Source: Rhodospirillales bacterium (GTDB lineage: Bacteria; Pseudomonadota; Alphaproteobacteria; TMED109). Taken from it: 64,000 nucleotides of DNA. Below the pieces are notes generated by a model, which worked only from the letters and a program-made list of their open reading frames with translations, ran no database searches and was not told where the DNA came from. The stretch is taken from assembly GCA_009839325.1 (NCBI GenBank), contig VXPW01000077.1, forward strand, positions 1-64,000, given 5' to 3'. Below, in pieces: positions 1 through 9,085 of the stretch. Made by a program: the position numbers and the translations under genes. Each line of letters starts with the position of its first letter. Position 1 is the stretch's first letter.

Positions 1-242
1 GGATGCGCGAGCAGATGATCCACCCCGGTGCCGATCGTCTGGACAAACCGGAGGTTTGGCAGGTCCACCCACATGGCGGGCGGCGCGTGCCACACGAATG
101 CGGCCTCGATATCGGCCGGATCGTCGATCTCATCCGGCCACGCCTGCAGCCGCACGGGCGGGGTGAGGGTGCGGCAGAGGTCCCGCCAGGGTTCCACCGG
201 GTCGTCAATGCTGAAATAGGCGACGCGGATCGGGCCGGTCAT
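1..242 (-). CDS. GhrA-like D-2-hydroxyacid dehydrogenase, N-terminal part (cut by window edge)
   Basis: Only the first 80 codons are inside the window. The translation begins MTGPIRVAYFSIDDP and contains LRFVQTIGTGVDHLL, which resembles the start of the catalytic domain of glyoxylate/hydroxypyruvate reductase A-type enzymes (NAD(P)H-dependent reduction of 2-oxoacids). The Rossmann domain and the catalytic Arg/Glu/His lie beyond position 1. The ATG overlaps the stop of the upstream yejF gene in an ATGA arrangement, so it is probably the last gene of the yej operon. The family call rests on the N-terminal segment only. Confidence 0.7.
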   Translation of the reverse strand, partial: MTGPIRVAYFSIDDPVEPWRDLCRTLTPPVRLQAWPDEIDDPADIEAAFVWHAPPAMWVDLPNLRFVQTIGTGVDHLLAH

Positions 243-1852
243 GTGGCGATTTCCTCGGGGGGCGCGAGCTGTGCTGCGCGCAGCAGCCGTCGCGTGTATT
301 GCGTGGTGGGATGGCGAAACACGTGTTCGGCAGGCCCTCGCTCAATCGCGAGTCCCGCGCGCATGACGAGGAGTTCGTCCGCCATCGCGCGCACCACGCG
401 CAGGTCGTGACTGATGAAGAGATACGCGAGGCGATGGCGTGCCTGAAGCGCGTTGAGGAGGCTTACGATCTGGGCCTGAACCGAAAGATCGAGCGCTGAG
501 GTGGGCTCGTCCAGCACCAGTACCCGTGGCGTGAGGGCGAGCGCCCGAGCGATCGAGATGCGCTGGCGCTGCCCGCCGGAGAATTCGTGCGGATACCGGT
601 CCATCACGCCGGCAGGGAGGCCGACTTCGGCCAATGCCGAGGCGACCCGTTGGCGTGCCTCGTCGGCCGTCTCCACGATCCGATTGAGGAACAATCCCTC
701 GGCCACGATGCCAAACACCGAGAGGCGCGGTGAGAGGGCGCCGTACGGATCCTGGAACACGAATTGCATGCGCGAGCGAAGGGGGCGTAGCTCAGCCCAT
801 CCAAGCTCATCGATTGCCTTCCCATCGAAGCGGATCGAGCCTTCACTGGAAATCAGACGGAGGATTGCCTGGCCGAGCGTTGTCTTGCCGCAGCCCGATT
901 CACCGACCACCCCCAAGGTGCGGCCCGGCGTCAGCGACAGGTCGATCCCGTCGACGGCTTTCACGTGCCCGACGGTGCGGCGCAGGATGCCTTTGCGGAT
1001 GGGGTAGTGGACCCGCAGTTCGCGCACCTCCAGCAGCGGCTCGGAAGTGATGCCATCCGCCGGCGGCGTGGGCCGGACTCCCGGCTGGTTGGCAAGCAGG
1101 CTTTGCGTGTAGGCGTGCTGCGGCCGGTGGAAGATGTCCTCTGTGGTCCCTGTTTCAACGATGCGCCCGGCCTGCATCACGGCGGTTCGGCGGGCGACGG
1201 AGCGGACGATCGTGAGATCATGGGTGATCAGCAGGAGACCCATGCCGGTTTCGTGCTGCAGTTCCGCGATGAGAGCGAGAATCTCTTCCTGCACCGTCAC
1301 GTCGAGGGCGCTCGTCGGTTCGTCGGCAATCAGGAGTTTCGGCCGGTTGGCCAGGGCGCTGGCGATCATGACGCGCTGTCGCTGCCCGCCGGAAAGCTGG
1401 TGCGGGTAGGCGTCCAGGCGTGCGTCGGCCTGCCCGAGGCCTACCCGCTCGAGAAGCCCCCGAGCCTGCTCCCGAGCGGCCTCACGCGACAGCCGCTGGT
1501 GCAGCATGAGAGGTTCCGATACCTGCCGCACGATCGTGTGGAGCGGATTGAGCGAGGTCATCGGTTCCTGGAAGATCATCGAGATGTCGTTGCCGCGGAT
1601 GCGGCGCAGCGTCTCTTCCGGGGCACCCAGCAGTTCCGCATCCTCAAGGCGGATCGATCCGCGCGGATGGCTGGCGCGCGGGTACGGCAGGAGCCCTAGA
1701 ACCGACAAGGCCGTAACGGACTTCCCGGAACCGGATTCGCCGACCAGCGCCAGCGTTTCGCCCGGGGCCAGCGACAGGCTCACGTCGTGGACCGCGTCCA
1801 CCGGTCCGTCTTCGGTCGTGAACCTGACGGCAAGATCCTGGATACGGAGCAT
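239..1852 (-). CDS. yejF: YejF, duplicated ATP-binding subunit of peptide ABC importer
   Basis: 537-residue protein with two tandem ABC ATPase domains, as in the microcin C/oligopeptide importer YejABEF. The first domain has Walker A GESGSGKS (residues 38-45), signature LSGGQRQR and Walker B LLIADEP. The second has GESGCGKTT, FSGGQRQR and VLVLDEP. Each domain is followed by the oligopeptide-family C-terminal segment. It energises transport through YejB and YejE at the inner membrane. It lies 19 nt after yejE and its stop overlaps the start of the GhrA-like gene. All motifs are intact and the length is normal for YejF. Confidence 0.93.
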   Translation of the reverse strand: MLRIQDLAVRFTTEDGPVDAVHDVSLSLAPGETLALVGESGSGKSVTALSVLGLLPYPRASHPRGSIRLEDAELLGAPEETLRRIRGNDISMIFQEPMTSLNPLHTIVRQVSEPLMLHQRLSREAAREQARGLLERVGLGQADARLDAYPHQLSGGQRQRVMIASALANRPKLLIADEPTSALDVTVQEEILALIAELQHETGMGLLLITHDLTIVRSVARRTAVMQAGRIVETGTTEDIFHRPQHAYTQSLLANQPGVRPTPPADGITSEPLLEVRELRVHYPIRKGILRRTVGHVKAVDGIDLSLTPGRTLGVVGESGCGKTTLGQAILRLISSEGSIRFDGKAIDELGWAELRPLRSRMQFVFQDPYGALSPRLSVFGIVAEGLFLNRIVETADEARQRVASALAEVGLPAGVMDRYPHEFSGGQRQRISIARALALTPRVLVLDEPTSALDLSVQAQIVSLLNALQARHRLAYLFISHDLRVVRAMADELLVMRAGLAIERGPAEHVFRHPTTQYTRRLLRAAQLAPPEEIAT

Positions 1853-1871
1853 CAGCCTGCCGTTCCCGGCA

Positions 1872-2930
1872 TCACCGGAACACCTTCCTGGGGTCGAAAG
1901 CGTCGCGCACCGCCTCGCCGATGAAGACCAGCAGGGACAAGAGCACCGCCAGTGCGAGGAACCCGGTGAAACCGAGCCACGGCGCCTGGAGATTGTTCTT
2001 GCCCTGATTCAGGAGTTCGCCGATCGACGGCGACCCCGGCGGCAGACCGAACCCGAGGAAGTCCAGTGACGTCAGGATGGTCACGGAACCCGCCAGGGTG
2101 AACGGCAGGAATGTCAGCGTGGAGACCATGGCGTTGGGCAGTACGTGCCGGGTCATGATGCGGGCGTTACTCATCCCGAGTGCCCTCGCCGCCTTCACGT
2201 ACTCGAAGTTGCGTGCGCGCAGGACCTCCGCGCGGACGACGCCGACCAATCCCATCCAGCTGAAGAGCAGCAGGAGGAAAAGAAGCAGCCAAAAGGTGGG
2301 TGTGACGATGCTGGCCAGGATGATCAGGAGATACAGTACCGGGAGGCCGCTCCAGATCTCGATCAGTCGCTGGCCAAGCAGGTCGGTGAGGCCGCCGAAA
2401 TACCCCTGCACCAGACCGGCGGCGATCCCGATGGAAGATGACAGGGCCGTAAGGACGACACCGAACAGAATTGAAATGCGCAGGCCGTAGATCAGGCGGG
2501 CAAACACGTCACGGGCCTGATCGTCGGTGCCGAGCCAGTTGTCCGGCGATGGCGGGGAAGGGGCTGGCTGCCCGAGGTCCAGGGCAACGGTCCGGTAGCT
2601 GAACGGGATGAGAGGCCAGATGGTCCAGCCGTCCGCGCGGATGAGATCGCGTACGTACGGGTCACGGTAATCCGCCGTGGTCGCGAAATCGCCGCCGAAC
2701 GCGGTCTCCGGGTAGTCCTTCAGGACCGGGACGTAGTAGTCGCCCTGGAAGTGCACCAGCAGGGGTCGATCGTTGGCGATGAATTCGGCCGGGAGGGTGG
2801 CCAGCAGCAGCACGGCCATGATCCACGTGGAGACATAGCCCCGGCGATTCCGCCGGAAGTTGGCCCAGCGGCGGCCCGCCAGCCCGCGCCCGGAACCGGG
2901 CTCTGAACCGATGCCGGCCGTTTCAGACAT
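1872..2930 (-). CDS. yejE: YejE, inner-membrane permease of peptide ABC importer
   Basis: 352-residue integral membrane permease. An N-terminal transmembrane segment is followed by a periplasmic region, then the binding-protein-dependent transport domain with the EAA-like loop around EYVKAARALGMSN and RHVLPNAM. It pairs with YejB to form the channel of the Yej peptide importer. The start overlaps the end of yejB by 8 nt. The ending DAFDPRKVFR is typical of YejE/OppC-type subunits. Confidence 0.93.
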   Translation of the reverse strand: MSETAGIGSEPGSGRGLAGRRWANFRRNRRGYVSTWIMAVLLLATLPAEFIANDRPLLVHFQGDYYVPVLKDYPETAFGGDFATTADYRDPYVRDLIRADGWTIWPLIPFSYRTVALDLGQPAPSPPSPDNWLGTDDQARDVFARLIYGLRISILFGVVLTALSSSIGIAAGLVQGYFGGLTDLLGQRLIEIWSGLPVLYLLIILASIVTPTFWLLLFLLLLFSWMGLVGVVRAEVLRARNFEYVKAARALGMSNARIMTRHVLPNAMVSTLTFLPFTLAGSVTILTSLDFLGFGLPPGSPSIGELLNQGKNNLQAPWLGFTGFLALAVLLSLLVFIGEAVRDAFDPRKVFR

Positions 2931-4020
2931 TGCGGTGCTCGAAGTCGATCCGCGGATCGACCACCGTCATCGTGAAGTCGCCGATGATGTTCATGATGAG
3001 GCCGAGCAGCGTGAAGAAGTACAGGGTCGCGAACATCACCGGGTAGTCGCGATTGATCGCCGCCTCAAATCCCAGCAGGCCAAGGCCGTCCAGCGAGAAG
3101 ATCACCTCGGTCAACAGCGCTCCGGTAAACAGGATTCCGATGAAGGCGGCAGGAAAGCCGGCGATCACGATCAGCATCGCGTTCCTGAAGACGTGGCCGT
3201 AGAGCACGCGTCGCTGGTGAAGCCCCTTGGCGCGGGCCGTGAGGACGTACTGCTGGTTGATCTGGTCGAGGAAGGAATTCTTGGTGAGCATGACCAGGCC
3301 GGCGAAACCGCCGATGACCATCGACAGAACCGGCAGGACCATGTGCCACAGGTAATCGAGGGTCCGTGCTCCCCATCCCAGTTCCCGCCAGTCGGGAGAG
3401 GTGATTCCCTGGAGCGGAAACCAGTCGAAGTACCGGCCGCCGGCGAACAGGATGATCAGCAGGATGGCAAACAGGAAACCGGGAATCGCGTTGCCGACCA
3501 CCACGACCCCGCTGGTCCACACATCGAACGGGGAACCGTCCCGGACCGCCTTTGCCACGCCGAGCGGGATGGAGATGAGGTAGACAAGGAGCGTGGTCCA
3601 GAGACCGAGCGAAATCGATACAGGCAGCTTGTCGAGGACCAGGTCGACAACCCTGCGGTCGCTGAAGAAGCTCTCGCCGAAGTCGAAGACGAGATACCGT
3701 CCCATCATGTCGAAGAACCGCACGTGAGCCGGCTTGTCGAAGCCGTACATGCGCTCGATCCGCGCGATCAGTTCCGGGTCGAGTCCCTGCGCCCCCCGGT
3801 AGGGGGTTGCCGTATCGCGGCTGGCCGCCGTCGGATCCAGTTGCTCACGGCCGCCCCCGGCGAACCGTTCCGTGGCGTCCCCCCCGATGCCCTGAATCTG
3901 GGCGATCATGCTCTCGACCGGGCCGCCCGGCGCGAACTGAATGATGACGAAGTTGACCACCATGATCCCGAACAGCGTTGGGACCATGAGCACCAAACGC
4001 CGAATGAGGTAGGTGATCAT
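2923..4020 (-). CDS. yejB: YejB, inner-membrane permease of peptide ABC importer
   Basis: 365-residue permease beginning MITYLIRRLVLMVPTLFG, the first transmembrane segment typical of DppB/OppB/YejB proteins. The transport domain contains the EAA-like loop QYVLTARAKGLHQRRVLYGHVFRNAM (positions split by the loop helix) and the ending TMTVVDPRIDF. It forms a heterodimer with YejE. It starts 6 nt after the yejA stop codon, so it is in the same operon. Nothing appears truncated. Confidence 0.93.
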   Translation of the reverse strand: MITYLIRRLVLMVPTLFGIMVVNFVIIQFAPGGPVESMIAQIQGIGGDATERFAGGGREQLDPTAASRDTATPYRGAQGLDPELIARIERMYGFDKPAHVRFFDMMGRYLVFDFGESFFSDRRVVDLVLDKLPVSISLGLWTTLLVYLISIPLGVAKAVRDGSPFDVWTSGVVVVGNAIPGFLFAILLIILFAGGRYFDWFPLQGITSPDWRELGWGARTLDYLWHMVLPVLSMVIGGFAGLVMLTKNSFLDQINQQYVLTARAKGLHQRRVLYGHVFRNAMLIVIAGFPAAFIGILFTGALLTEVIFSLDGLGLLGFEAAINRDYPVMFATLYFFTLLGLIMNIIGDFTMTVVDPRIDFEHRNV

Positions 4021-4026
4021 CGGCGG

Positions 4027-5859
4027 CTAGTCAGCGGGCATGCCGTCTCGTGACGCGCGGCCGGGGTCGTACCACCAGGTGGAGGGAAAACCCAGGCCGT
4101 AACGGGGCGTGATTTCGGGGATCCCGAAGCGGTCCCAGTACACCAGCCGGAACTTCGAGATGTGCCAGTGGGGGACCACGTAGTGGCTGTGCAGCAGCAC
4201 ACGGTCCATGGCCCGGGTCGCCGCAATCTGGGCGTCACGGTCCGGCGCCCGGATGATGGCTTCCACGAGCTGGTCGACGATCGGATCGGCGATGCCCGGG
4301 TAGTTGCCGCTCCCGGGCGTGTCGGCCGCGGCCGACGTCCAGAAGTCCCGCTGCTCGTTGCCCGGCGAGAACGACTGGCCCCGCGCCATCACCATCATGT
4401 CGTAGTCGAATTCCCGTAGCCGGTTCTCGTACTGTGCCCGGTCGACGATTCGGATGGAAGCGCGGATGCCCAGGCGCTCGAGGTTGTTGACGAACGGCGA
4501 GGTGATGCGTTCGAACGCCGGCGAACCCAGGAGAATCTCGAAGTTGACAGGCTCGCCGTCAGGATCCACGAGGGTCTGTCCTTCCACCCTGTATCCGGCC
4601 TCGCTAAGCAATTTCTGGGCGATCCGGAGGTTCGCACGATTGTTGCCCGATCCGTCCGTGGAGGGTGCGCGATAGGCGGGCCCGAACACCTCGGCCGGCA
4701 GGGCGGCGCGATGGGGTTCGAGGAGTGCGGTTTCGGCCGGGGAAGGCACGCCGCGTGACGCCAGTTCGGAATTCGAGAAGTAGCTCTCCGTCCTGTCGTA
4801 CTGTCCGTAGAAGAGCGTCTGGTTCGTCCATTCGAAGTCGAAAGCGAAGGCAAGCGCCCGTCGAATCATCGGATTCTGGAATACTTTTCGCCGAACGTTG
4901 AACACGTAGCCCTGCATGCCGGTTGGCAGCTCGTGGTCGACGGTACGCCGGATCAGCAGGCCTTCCCTGACCGCGTCGGTGTCGTATGCGGTCGCCCATT
5001 CCTTGGCGATGTTCTCGGCCCGGAAATCGTACTCGCCCGCCTTCAGGGCTTCGATCATGACGTTGGCGTCGCGATAGTAGTCGTACCGGATGCGATCGAA
5101 ATTGTGACGGCCCGCGTTCACCGGCAATTCCTTCCCCCAATAATCCGGCACGCGCTCGTATTCGATCGACCGCCCCGGATCGACCGCGGCAAACCGGTAC
5201 GGCCCGCTGCCCAGCGGTGGATCGAGCGTGGTTGCGGTGAAATCGCGTTCCTCCCAGTAGTGCCTCGGGAGGACATCGAATTCACCGACAATCAGGGCGA
5301 GTTCCCGGTTGACCCCGGGAGAAAACGTAAACCTTACCTTTCGCGGTCCGGTGGCTTCGACGTTGGTCACGTCCTCGTAGTACTTGGCGTAGAACGGATG
5401 CCCGTCGGTCATCAGGGTATTGAACGTCCACACGACGTCGGCCGGCGTGATCGGCACGCCGTCGTGCCAGCGGGCCTCTTTCCGCAGCGTGTATTCGACC
5501 CAGCCGTTGTCCGGTCCGACCGTGATGACTTCGGCCAGCAAACCGTACTGGGTGAAAGGCTCATCCTCGGTTCCGTAGGTAAGGCTGTCGTAGATCAACG
5601 CGGCGCCGGCGCCGGTGATTCCCTTCAGCGTGAAGGGATTGAGCGTGTCGAATGTCCGGTCTGCTGAAAGTCGGACGGTTCCTCCCTTGGGAGCGTCAGG
5701 GTTGGCGTACTCGAAATGCGTGAATGCGGCGTCGTACTTGGGTTCACCGAAGAGGGACAGCGCGTGCGTGGTGACGGCGTCGTCGGCCCGGGCGGCGAAC
5801 GACCCGAGGAGCAGGCAGGTCAGTGCGCCGAGGCACAGGCGGGGCAGGGTGGAGCGCAT
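4027..5859 (-). CDS. yejA: YejA, periplasmic peptide-binding protein
   Basis: 610-residue extracytoplasmic solute-binding protein of family 5. A signal peptide (basic start, hydrophobic core CLGALTCLLLGS, predicted cleavage near FAARA at about residue 25) precedes the mature protein. The KGGTVRLSADRTFDTLNPF segment and the DxWGK region are typical of the YejA branch. It delivers oligopeptides (microcin C-like in enterobacteria) to YejBE. It lies 12 nt downstream of a cytochrome c gene and 6 nt upstream of yejB. The actual substrate here is unknown. Confidence 0.92.
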   Translation of the reverse strand: MRSTLPRLCLGALTCLLLGSFAARADDAVTTHALSLFGEPKYDAAFTHFEYANPDAPKGGTVRLSADRTFDTLNPFTLKGITGAGAALIYDSLTYGTEDEPFTQYGLLAEVITVGPDNGWVEYTLRKEARWHDGVPITPADVVWTFNTLMTDGHPFYAKYYEDVTNVEATGPRKVRFTFSPGVNRELALIVGEFDVLPRHYWEERDFTATTLDPPLGSGPYRFAAVDPGRSIEYERVPDYWGKELPVNAGRHNFDRIRYDYYRDANVMIEALKAGEYDFRAENIAKEWATAYDTDAVREGLLIRRTVDHELPTGMQGYVFNVRRKVFQNPMIRRALAFAFDFEWTNQTLFYGQYDRTESYFSNSELASRGVPSPAETALLEPHRAALPAEVFGPAYRAPSTDGSGNNRANLRIAQKLLSEAGYRVEGQTLVDPDGEPVNFEILLGSPAFERITSPFVNNLERLGIRASIRIVDRAQYENRLREFDYDMMVMARGQSFSPGNEQRDFWTSAAADTPGSGNYPGIADPIVDQLVEAIIRAPDRDAQIAATRAMDRVLLHSHYVVPHWHISKFRLVYWDRFGIPEITPRYGLGFPSTWWYDPGRASRDGMPAD

Positions 5860-5871
5860 GGACGGGGATCA

Positions 5872-6417
5872 TCAAGGGGTCGGAAGCGGGGCCGGCGTGT
5901 CGGCTTGGAGCCGTAGCCATGCGATGATAGCGGCGCGCGCGTCGGGGTCCCGGACACCGGCAAAGGCCATGCTGGTGCCGGGTACGTACGCCTGGGGGCC
6001 CGCGAGGAACGCATCCAAGTCATCGTAGCTCCACGAGCCGCCCTGGGCGGCCATGCCCAGGGAGTACAAGAAGTCCTCGCTTGCGGCCTTCGGCCGGTTG
6101 ACCAGGCCGTACAGGTTGGGCCCGACCCGGTGGGGCTCCCCGGAACCAAAAGTGTGGCAGGCCGAGCACTTCCTGGCCTCGCGTTCGCCCTTGGCGGGAT
6201 CGGAGGCTGCCAGTCGGGCGGCGATCGGGACAGTTTGCGGTGTCGCCGGCGCATCGGCGGATGCGGCCGGGCCATCTTCGGATGCGGGCACGGCGAGGAG
6301 GATTTCGGGTACGTGTGGCTCCGGATAGACAAGATTGCTGATGGTGACGGCAACGCCGGCGGTGAGACACGCAGCGAGCAGCGCCCCGGCAATCTTGTTG
6401 AGTTCAAATAGAGACAC
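5872..6417 (-). CDS. Membrane-anchored class I cytochrome c (CycM-like)
   Basis: 181-residue protein with an N-terminal uncleaved-looking hydrophobic segment (about residues 8-30), an Ala/Pro-rich linker, and a C-terminal cytochrome c domain. The haem-binding motif is CSACH (C84, C87, H88) and the likely distal ligand is M150 in PGTSMAF. GPNLYGLVNRP is the usual mitochondrial-type cytochrome c segment. It would shuttle electrons at the periplasmic face of the inner membrane, for example between bc1 complex and oxidases. It sits between gpmI and yejA on the same strand; a functional link to peptide import is not implied. Confidence 0.88.
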   Translation of the reverse strand: MSLFELNKIAGALLAACLTAGVAVTISNLVYPEPHVPEILLAVPASEDGPAASADAPATPQTVPIAARLAASDPAKGEREARKCSACHTFGSGEPHRVGPNLYGLVNRPKAASEDFLYSLGMAAQGGSWSYDDLDAFLAGPQAYVPGTSMAFAGVRDPDARAAIIAWLRLQADTPAPLPTP

Positions 6418-6527
6418 GAAGGCCCTCCGAAGCGGAAGATAGGGGCGAAGAGGCGGTCCTCAGGTCATCGGCCGGACCCATATCCGTGCCTCGCGGGTTG
6501 ATGGCTGCGCAGAACCGCCTGCGGGAA

Positions 6528-8081
6528 TTAGCCGGAGGTGACCCGCAGGTCAACCAGCGGGGTGCCGCGCATCGAGGACGGAATGTCGACCCCGAGCAAA
6601 CGCAACGCGGTAGGCGCGAGGTCGGCCAAGGTGCCATCCGGCAATCTTGGGCCCGGCCCGGCGCCGTCGTGCAGCAGCACTGGCACGGGATTGGTGGTGT
6701 GGGACGTCTGCGGTGACGACGGCGTGCCCATCTGCTCGGCATTCCCGTGATCTGCTGTCAGCAGGAGTCTGCCGGCGGTACCGGCTAGCGCGGTCGCGAC
6801 CCGCCCAAGCTGCTCGTCCACCGCTTCGACCGCGGCGACGGCCGCCGCGAAGTCGCCCGTATGTCCCACCATGTCGGCGTTCGCGTAGTTCACCACTGCG
6901 ATGTCGAAGCGGTGTTCTTCAATCGCCCGAACGAGTTGCGTCGTGACCTGAGCGGCAGACATCTCGGGTTGCGCGTCGTAGGTGGCCACCTTCGGCGAGT
7001 CGATGAGGATCCGCGCCTCGCGTTCGAACGGCTCCTCCCGTCCGCCGTTGAGGAAGTACGTGACGTGCGCGTACTTCTCCGTCTCGGCAATGCGTAGCTG
7101 GCGCAGACCGGCCCGTGCGACGGTTTCGCCAAGAGTGTCTTCGGGGGTCATGGCCGGAAACAGCGGTTGGGCAAGCCGTTCCAGATGGCTGGAGCACGGT
7201 GTCAGGGTAGCGCACGAGGCATACCGGAAGTGCTCAACCGGGAAGGCATCGAACTCGGGATCGATCAGGGCCGCCATGAGCTGCCGGACCCGGTCGGCAC
7301 GGAAATTCGCCAGCAGCAGCGAATCGCCGTCCCGTATGCCGTCGTACCCCGCGATGATCGCCGGCTCGACGAATTCATCGCCGATCTGTTCTTTGGTGGC
7401 CGCGTCGAGCGTGGCCTCGGCCGCGGGATGGGGGTGCCCGATCCCGCGGGCAATGGCCTGCCAGGCACGTTCTGTCCGGTCCCAGCGATGGTCCCGGTCC
7501 ATCGCCCAGTAGCGGCCGGCTACGGTGGCGATCGCGGTCCTGGGGACCCCCCGGACCAACTGCCGGAATGTCCGGAGATGTTCGGGAGCACTGCGGGGCG
7601 GCACGTCCCGGCCGTCGAGAAATGCATGCAGGCGGACGCATACGCCGCAGCTCGCGATGATCTCGCACAGGGCGGCGATGTGGGTCTGATGAGAGTGCAC
7701 ACCGCCGGGGGAAAGCAGACCCAGAACGTGGCATGCGCCTCCTGACCGGAGGGTCGCGTCCACCAGGCTGGTGAGCAGTGGATGGCTGGCCAGCGTCCCG
7801 TCCGCGAGCGCCGCGTCGATCCTTGGCAAATCCTGCAGGATTGTTCGACCGGCACCGATCGACATGTGGCCGACTTCCGAGTTCCCCATTTGTCCCGGGG
7901 GGAGGCCGACCGCCGGTCCGGAAGCCTGGAGCAACCCGTTTCGACCCTGCGCAGACAGGCGGTCGAGCACGGGGGTGCGGGATTGCCGGATGGCATTGCC
8001 CTTCAGCGAGGTTCGATGCCCCCAACCGTCCAGAATGCAGAGAACCAGCGGAGCCGGCCTCTGGCCAGCATCAGGAAACAA
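6528..8081 (-). CDS. gpmI: 2,3-bisphosphoglycerate-independent phosphoglycerate mutase
   Basis: 517-residue GpmI that interconverts 3- and 2-phosphoglycerate in glycolysis using two divalent metal ions. Asp18 (LDGWG) is a metal ligand and Ser68 in MGNSEVGHM is the phosphoserine nucleophile. The DGRDVPPRSA loop and the C-terminal metal motif TADHGNAEQM are present. It starts 3 nt after the rsfS stop. The lower glycolytic enzymes tpiA and eno are also in this window at 43-48 kb. Length and motifs are standard. Confidence 0.96.
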   Translation of the reverse strand: MFPDAGQRPAPLVLCILDGWGHRTSLKGNAIRQSRTPVLDRLSAQGRNGLLQASGPAVGLPPGQMGNSEVGHMSIGAGRTILQDLPRIDAALADGTLASHPLLTSLVDATLRSGGACHVLGLLSPGGVHSHQTHIAALCEIIASCGVCVRLHAFLDGRDVPPRSAPEHLRTFRQLVRGVPRTAIATVAGRYWAMDRDHRWDRTERAWQAIARGIGHPHPAAEATLDAATKEQIGDEFVEPAIIAGYDGIRDGDSLLLANFRADRVRQLMAALIDPEFDAFPVEHFRYASCATLTPCSSHLERLAQPLFPAMTPEDTLGETVARAGLRQLRIAETEKYAHVTYFLNGGREEPFEREARILIDSPKVATYDAQPEMSAAQVTTQLVRAIEEHRFDIAVVNYANADMVGHTGDFAAAVAAVEAVDEQLGRVATALAGTAGRLLLTADHGNAEQMGTPSSPQTSHTTNPVPVLLHDGAGPGPRLPDGTLADLAPTALRLLGVDIPSSMRGTPLVDLRVTSG

Positions 8082-8084
8082 TGA

Positions 8085-8465
8085 TCAGGCGCCGGTTCCG
8101 GTGTCGGCGGGTAGCGCGCTCCACATCTTCTCCAGGTTGTAAAAGAGTCTCGTTTCCTCTCGGAAAAGGTGGACGATCACATCGCCCACGTCGACCAGTA
8201 CCCAGTCAGCCTGACGCTCGCCTTCGATCGCCAGGCGGGGTGCGCCGGAGTGTTTCAGGGCCAGCGACAGCCGTTCGGCAAGGGCCCCAACATGACGGGT
8301 GGAACGACCACTTGCAATGATCATGCAATCGGCGATGGACGACTTGCCGGTCAGGTCGATGCTCACGATGTCTTCGGCCGAACCGTCCCGAAGCGTCTCG
8401 GTGATGAGGTCTTGCAGCTCAACGCCTCCCGGATGCGAAGCGGGTGAGGGTGCAGGTTGATTCAT
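8085..8465 (-). CDS. rsfS: Ribosome silencing factor RsfS
   Basis: 126-residue RsfS/Iojap protein that binds ribosomal protein L14 on the large subunit and blocks subunit joining in starvation. The conserved segments GKSSIADCMIIASG, HVGALAER and GDVIVHLF near the C-terminus are present. The chosen ATG at 8465 overlaps the nadD stop codon (ATGA). A longer reading is possible in frame but adds only nadD-overlapping sequence. Many alphaproteobacteria carry rlmH next; here gpmI follows directly. Confidence 0.93.
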   Translation of the reverse strand: MNQPAPSPASHPGGVELQDLITETLRDGSAEDIVSIDLTGKSSIADCMIIASGRSTRHVGALAERLSLALKHSGAPRLAIEGERQADWVLVDVGDVIVHLFREETRLFYNLEKMWSALPADTGTGA

Positions 8466-9085
8466 GGATGATCGGGCGGCACGGAAGGTTGGCGCTGCGC
8501 CCGGAGCGCAGTACCGGAGGCGGGATGCCTCGGCCCCTCGAGATATGTCCATACGGGAGGGCGACGTGATGCCAGCGTGACGCTCAACGCGGACCGCACC
8601 CGAGCCATTCGATATCGTCTGAACGCCATGCTCGTCAAAGCAGGACGAGCATATGGCGGGCGCGCAAGCACTGCAATGCCCGTCGTCCGAAAGATGCGGC
8701 GCCAGTGCTCCCAAAGATGAATCGAAGGGGGAAGATCTCCCCCCATGAGCCATACCAGGCGGGTGCCGGGAAGGCGCCTGCGCAACCGGGCCAGCGTGGC
8801 GTGGGTGCGGATGGTACCCAGTCTGTCTTCGAGATCGCTGACGAGAATCCGTGGATGGTCGGCGACTTCCTGGGCGGTCTTCACGCGTTCGGCGAATGGC
8901 CGCATGCCCTCAGAGCCCTTGAGCGGGTTCTGCGGGGAAATCAGCCACCACACCTCGTCGAGCGCCAATCGCGCAAGGGCCTGCGTGCTGATCCAGCGAT
9001 GGCCGGCGTGCGCCGGGTTGAAGGAACCGCCGAGGAGCCCAATGCGTTGGCCGCGCCTGCGGGCGAGTGAGACGGTCCTGTTCAG
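8462..9085 (-). CDS. nadD: Nicotinate-nucleotide adenylyltransferase, probable CTG start
   Basis: NadD adenylates nicotinate mononucleotide in NAD synthesis. The frame contains the nucleotidyltransferase motif [14 protein letters not shown] near its N-terminus, [14 protein letters not shown] and a C-terminal ASGTALR, the equivalent of the ISSTxxR motif. No in-frame ATG, GTG or TTG lies before the GGSFNP motif and after the proA stop. A CTG at 9085 overlapping the proA TGA, or an ATT further in, is the only visible start. The first in-frame TTG is at about 8968 and would remove the active site. The 5' coordinate is therefore uncertain; the identity is not. Confidence 0.85.
   Translation of the reverse strand: MNRTVSLARRRGQRIGLLGGSFNPAHAGHRWISTQALARLALDEVWWLISPQNPLKGSEGMRPFAERVKTAQEVADHPRILVSDLEDRLGTIRTHATLARLRRRLPGTRLVWLMGGDLPPSIHLWEHWRRIFRTTGIAVLARPPYARPALTSMAFRRYRMARVRSALSVTLASRRPPVWTYLEGPRHPASGTALRAQRQPSVPPDHP

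Noticed and set aside
2860-4053. 397-residue open frame opposite yejB
   Set aside because: It is antisense to a well-supported permease, rich in His/Arg/Asp/Glu and has no motif; typical of high-GC shadow frames. The same applies to long frames at 965-1699, 4933-5667, 23618-24550, 29161-30075 and 44979-45914.
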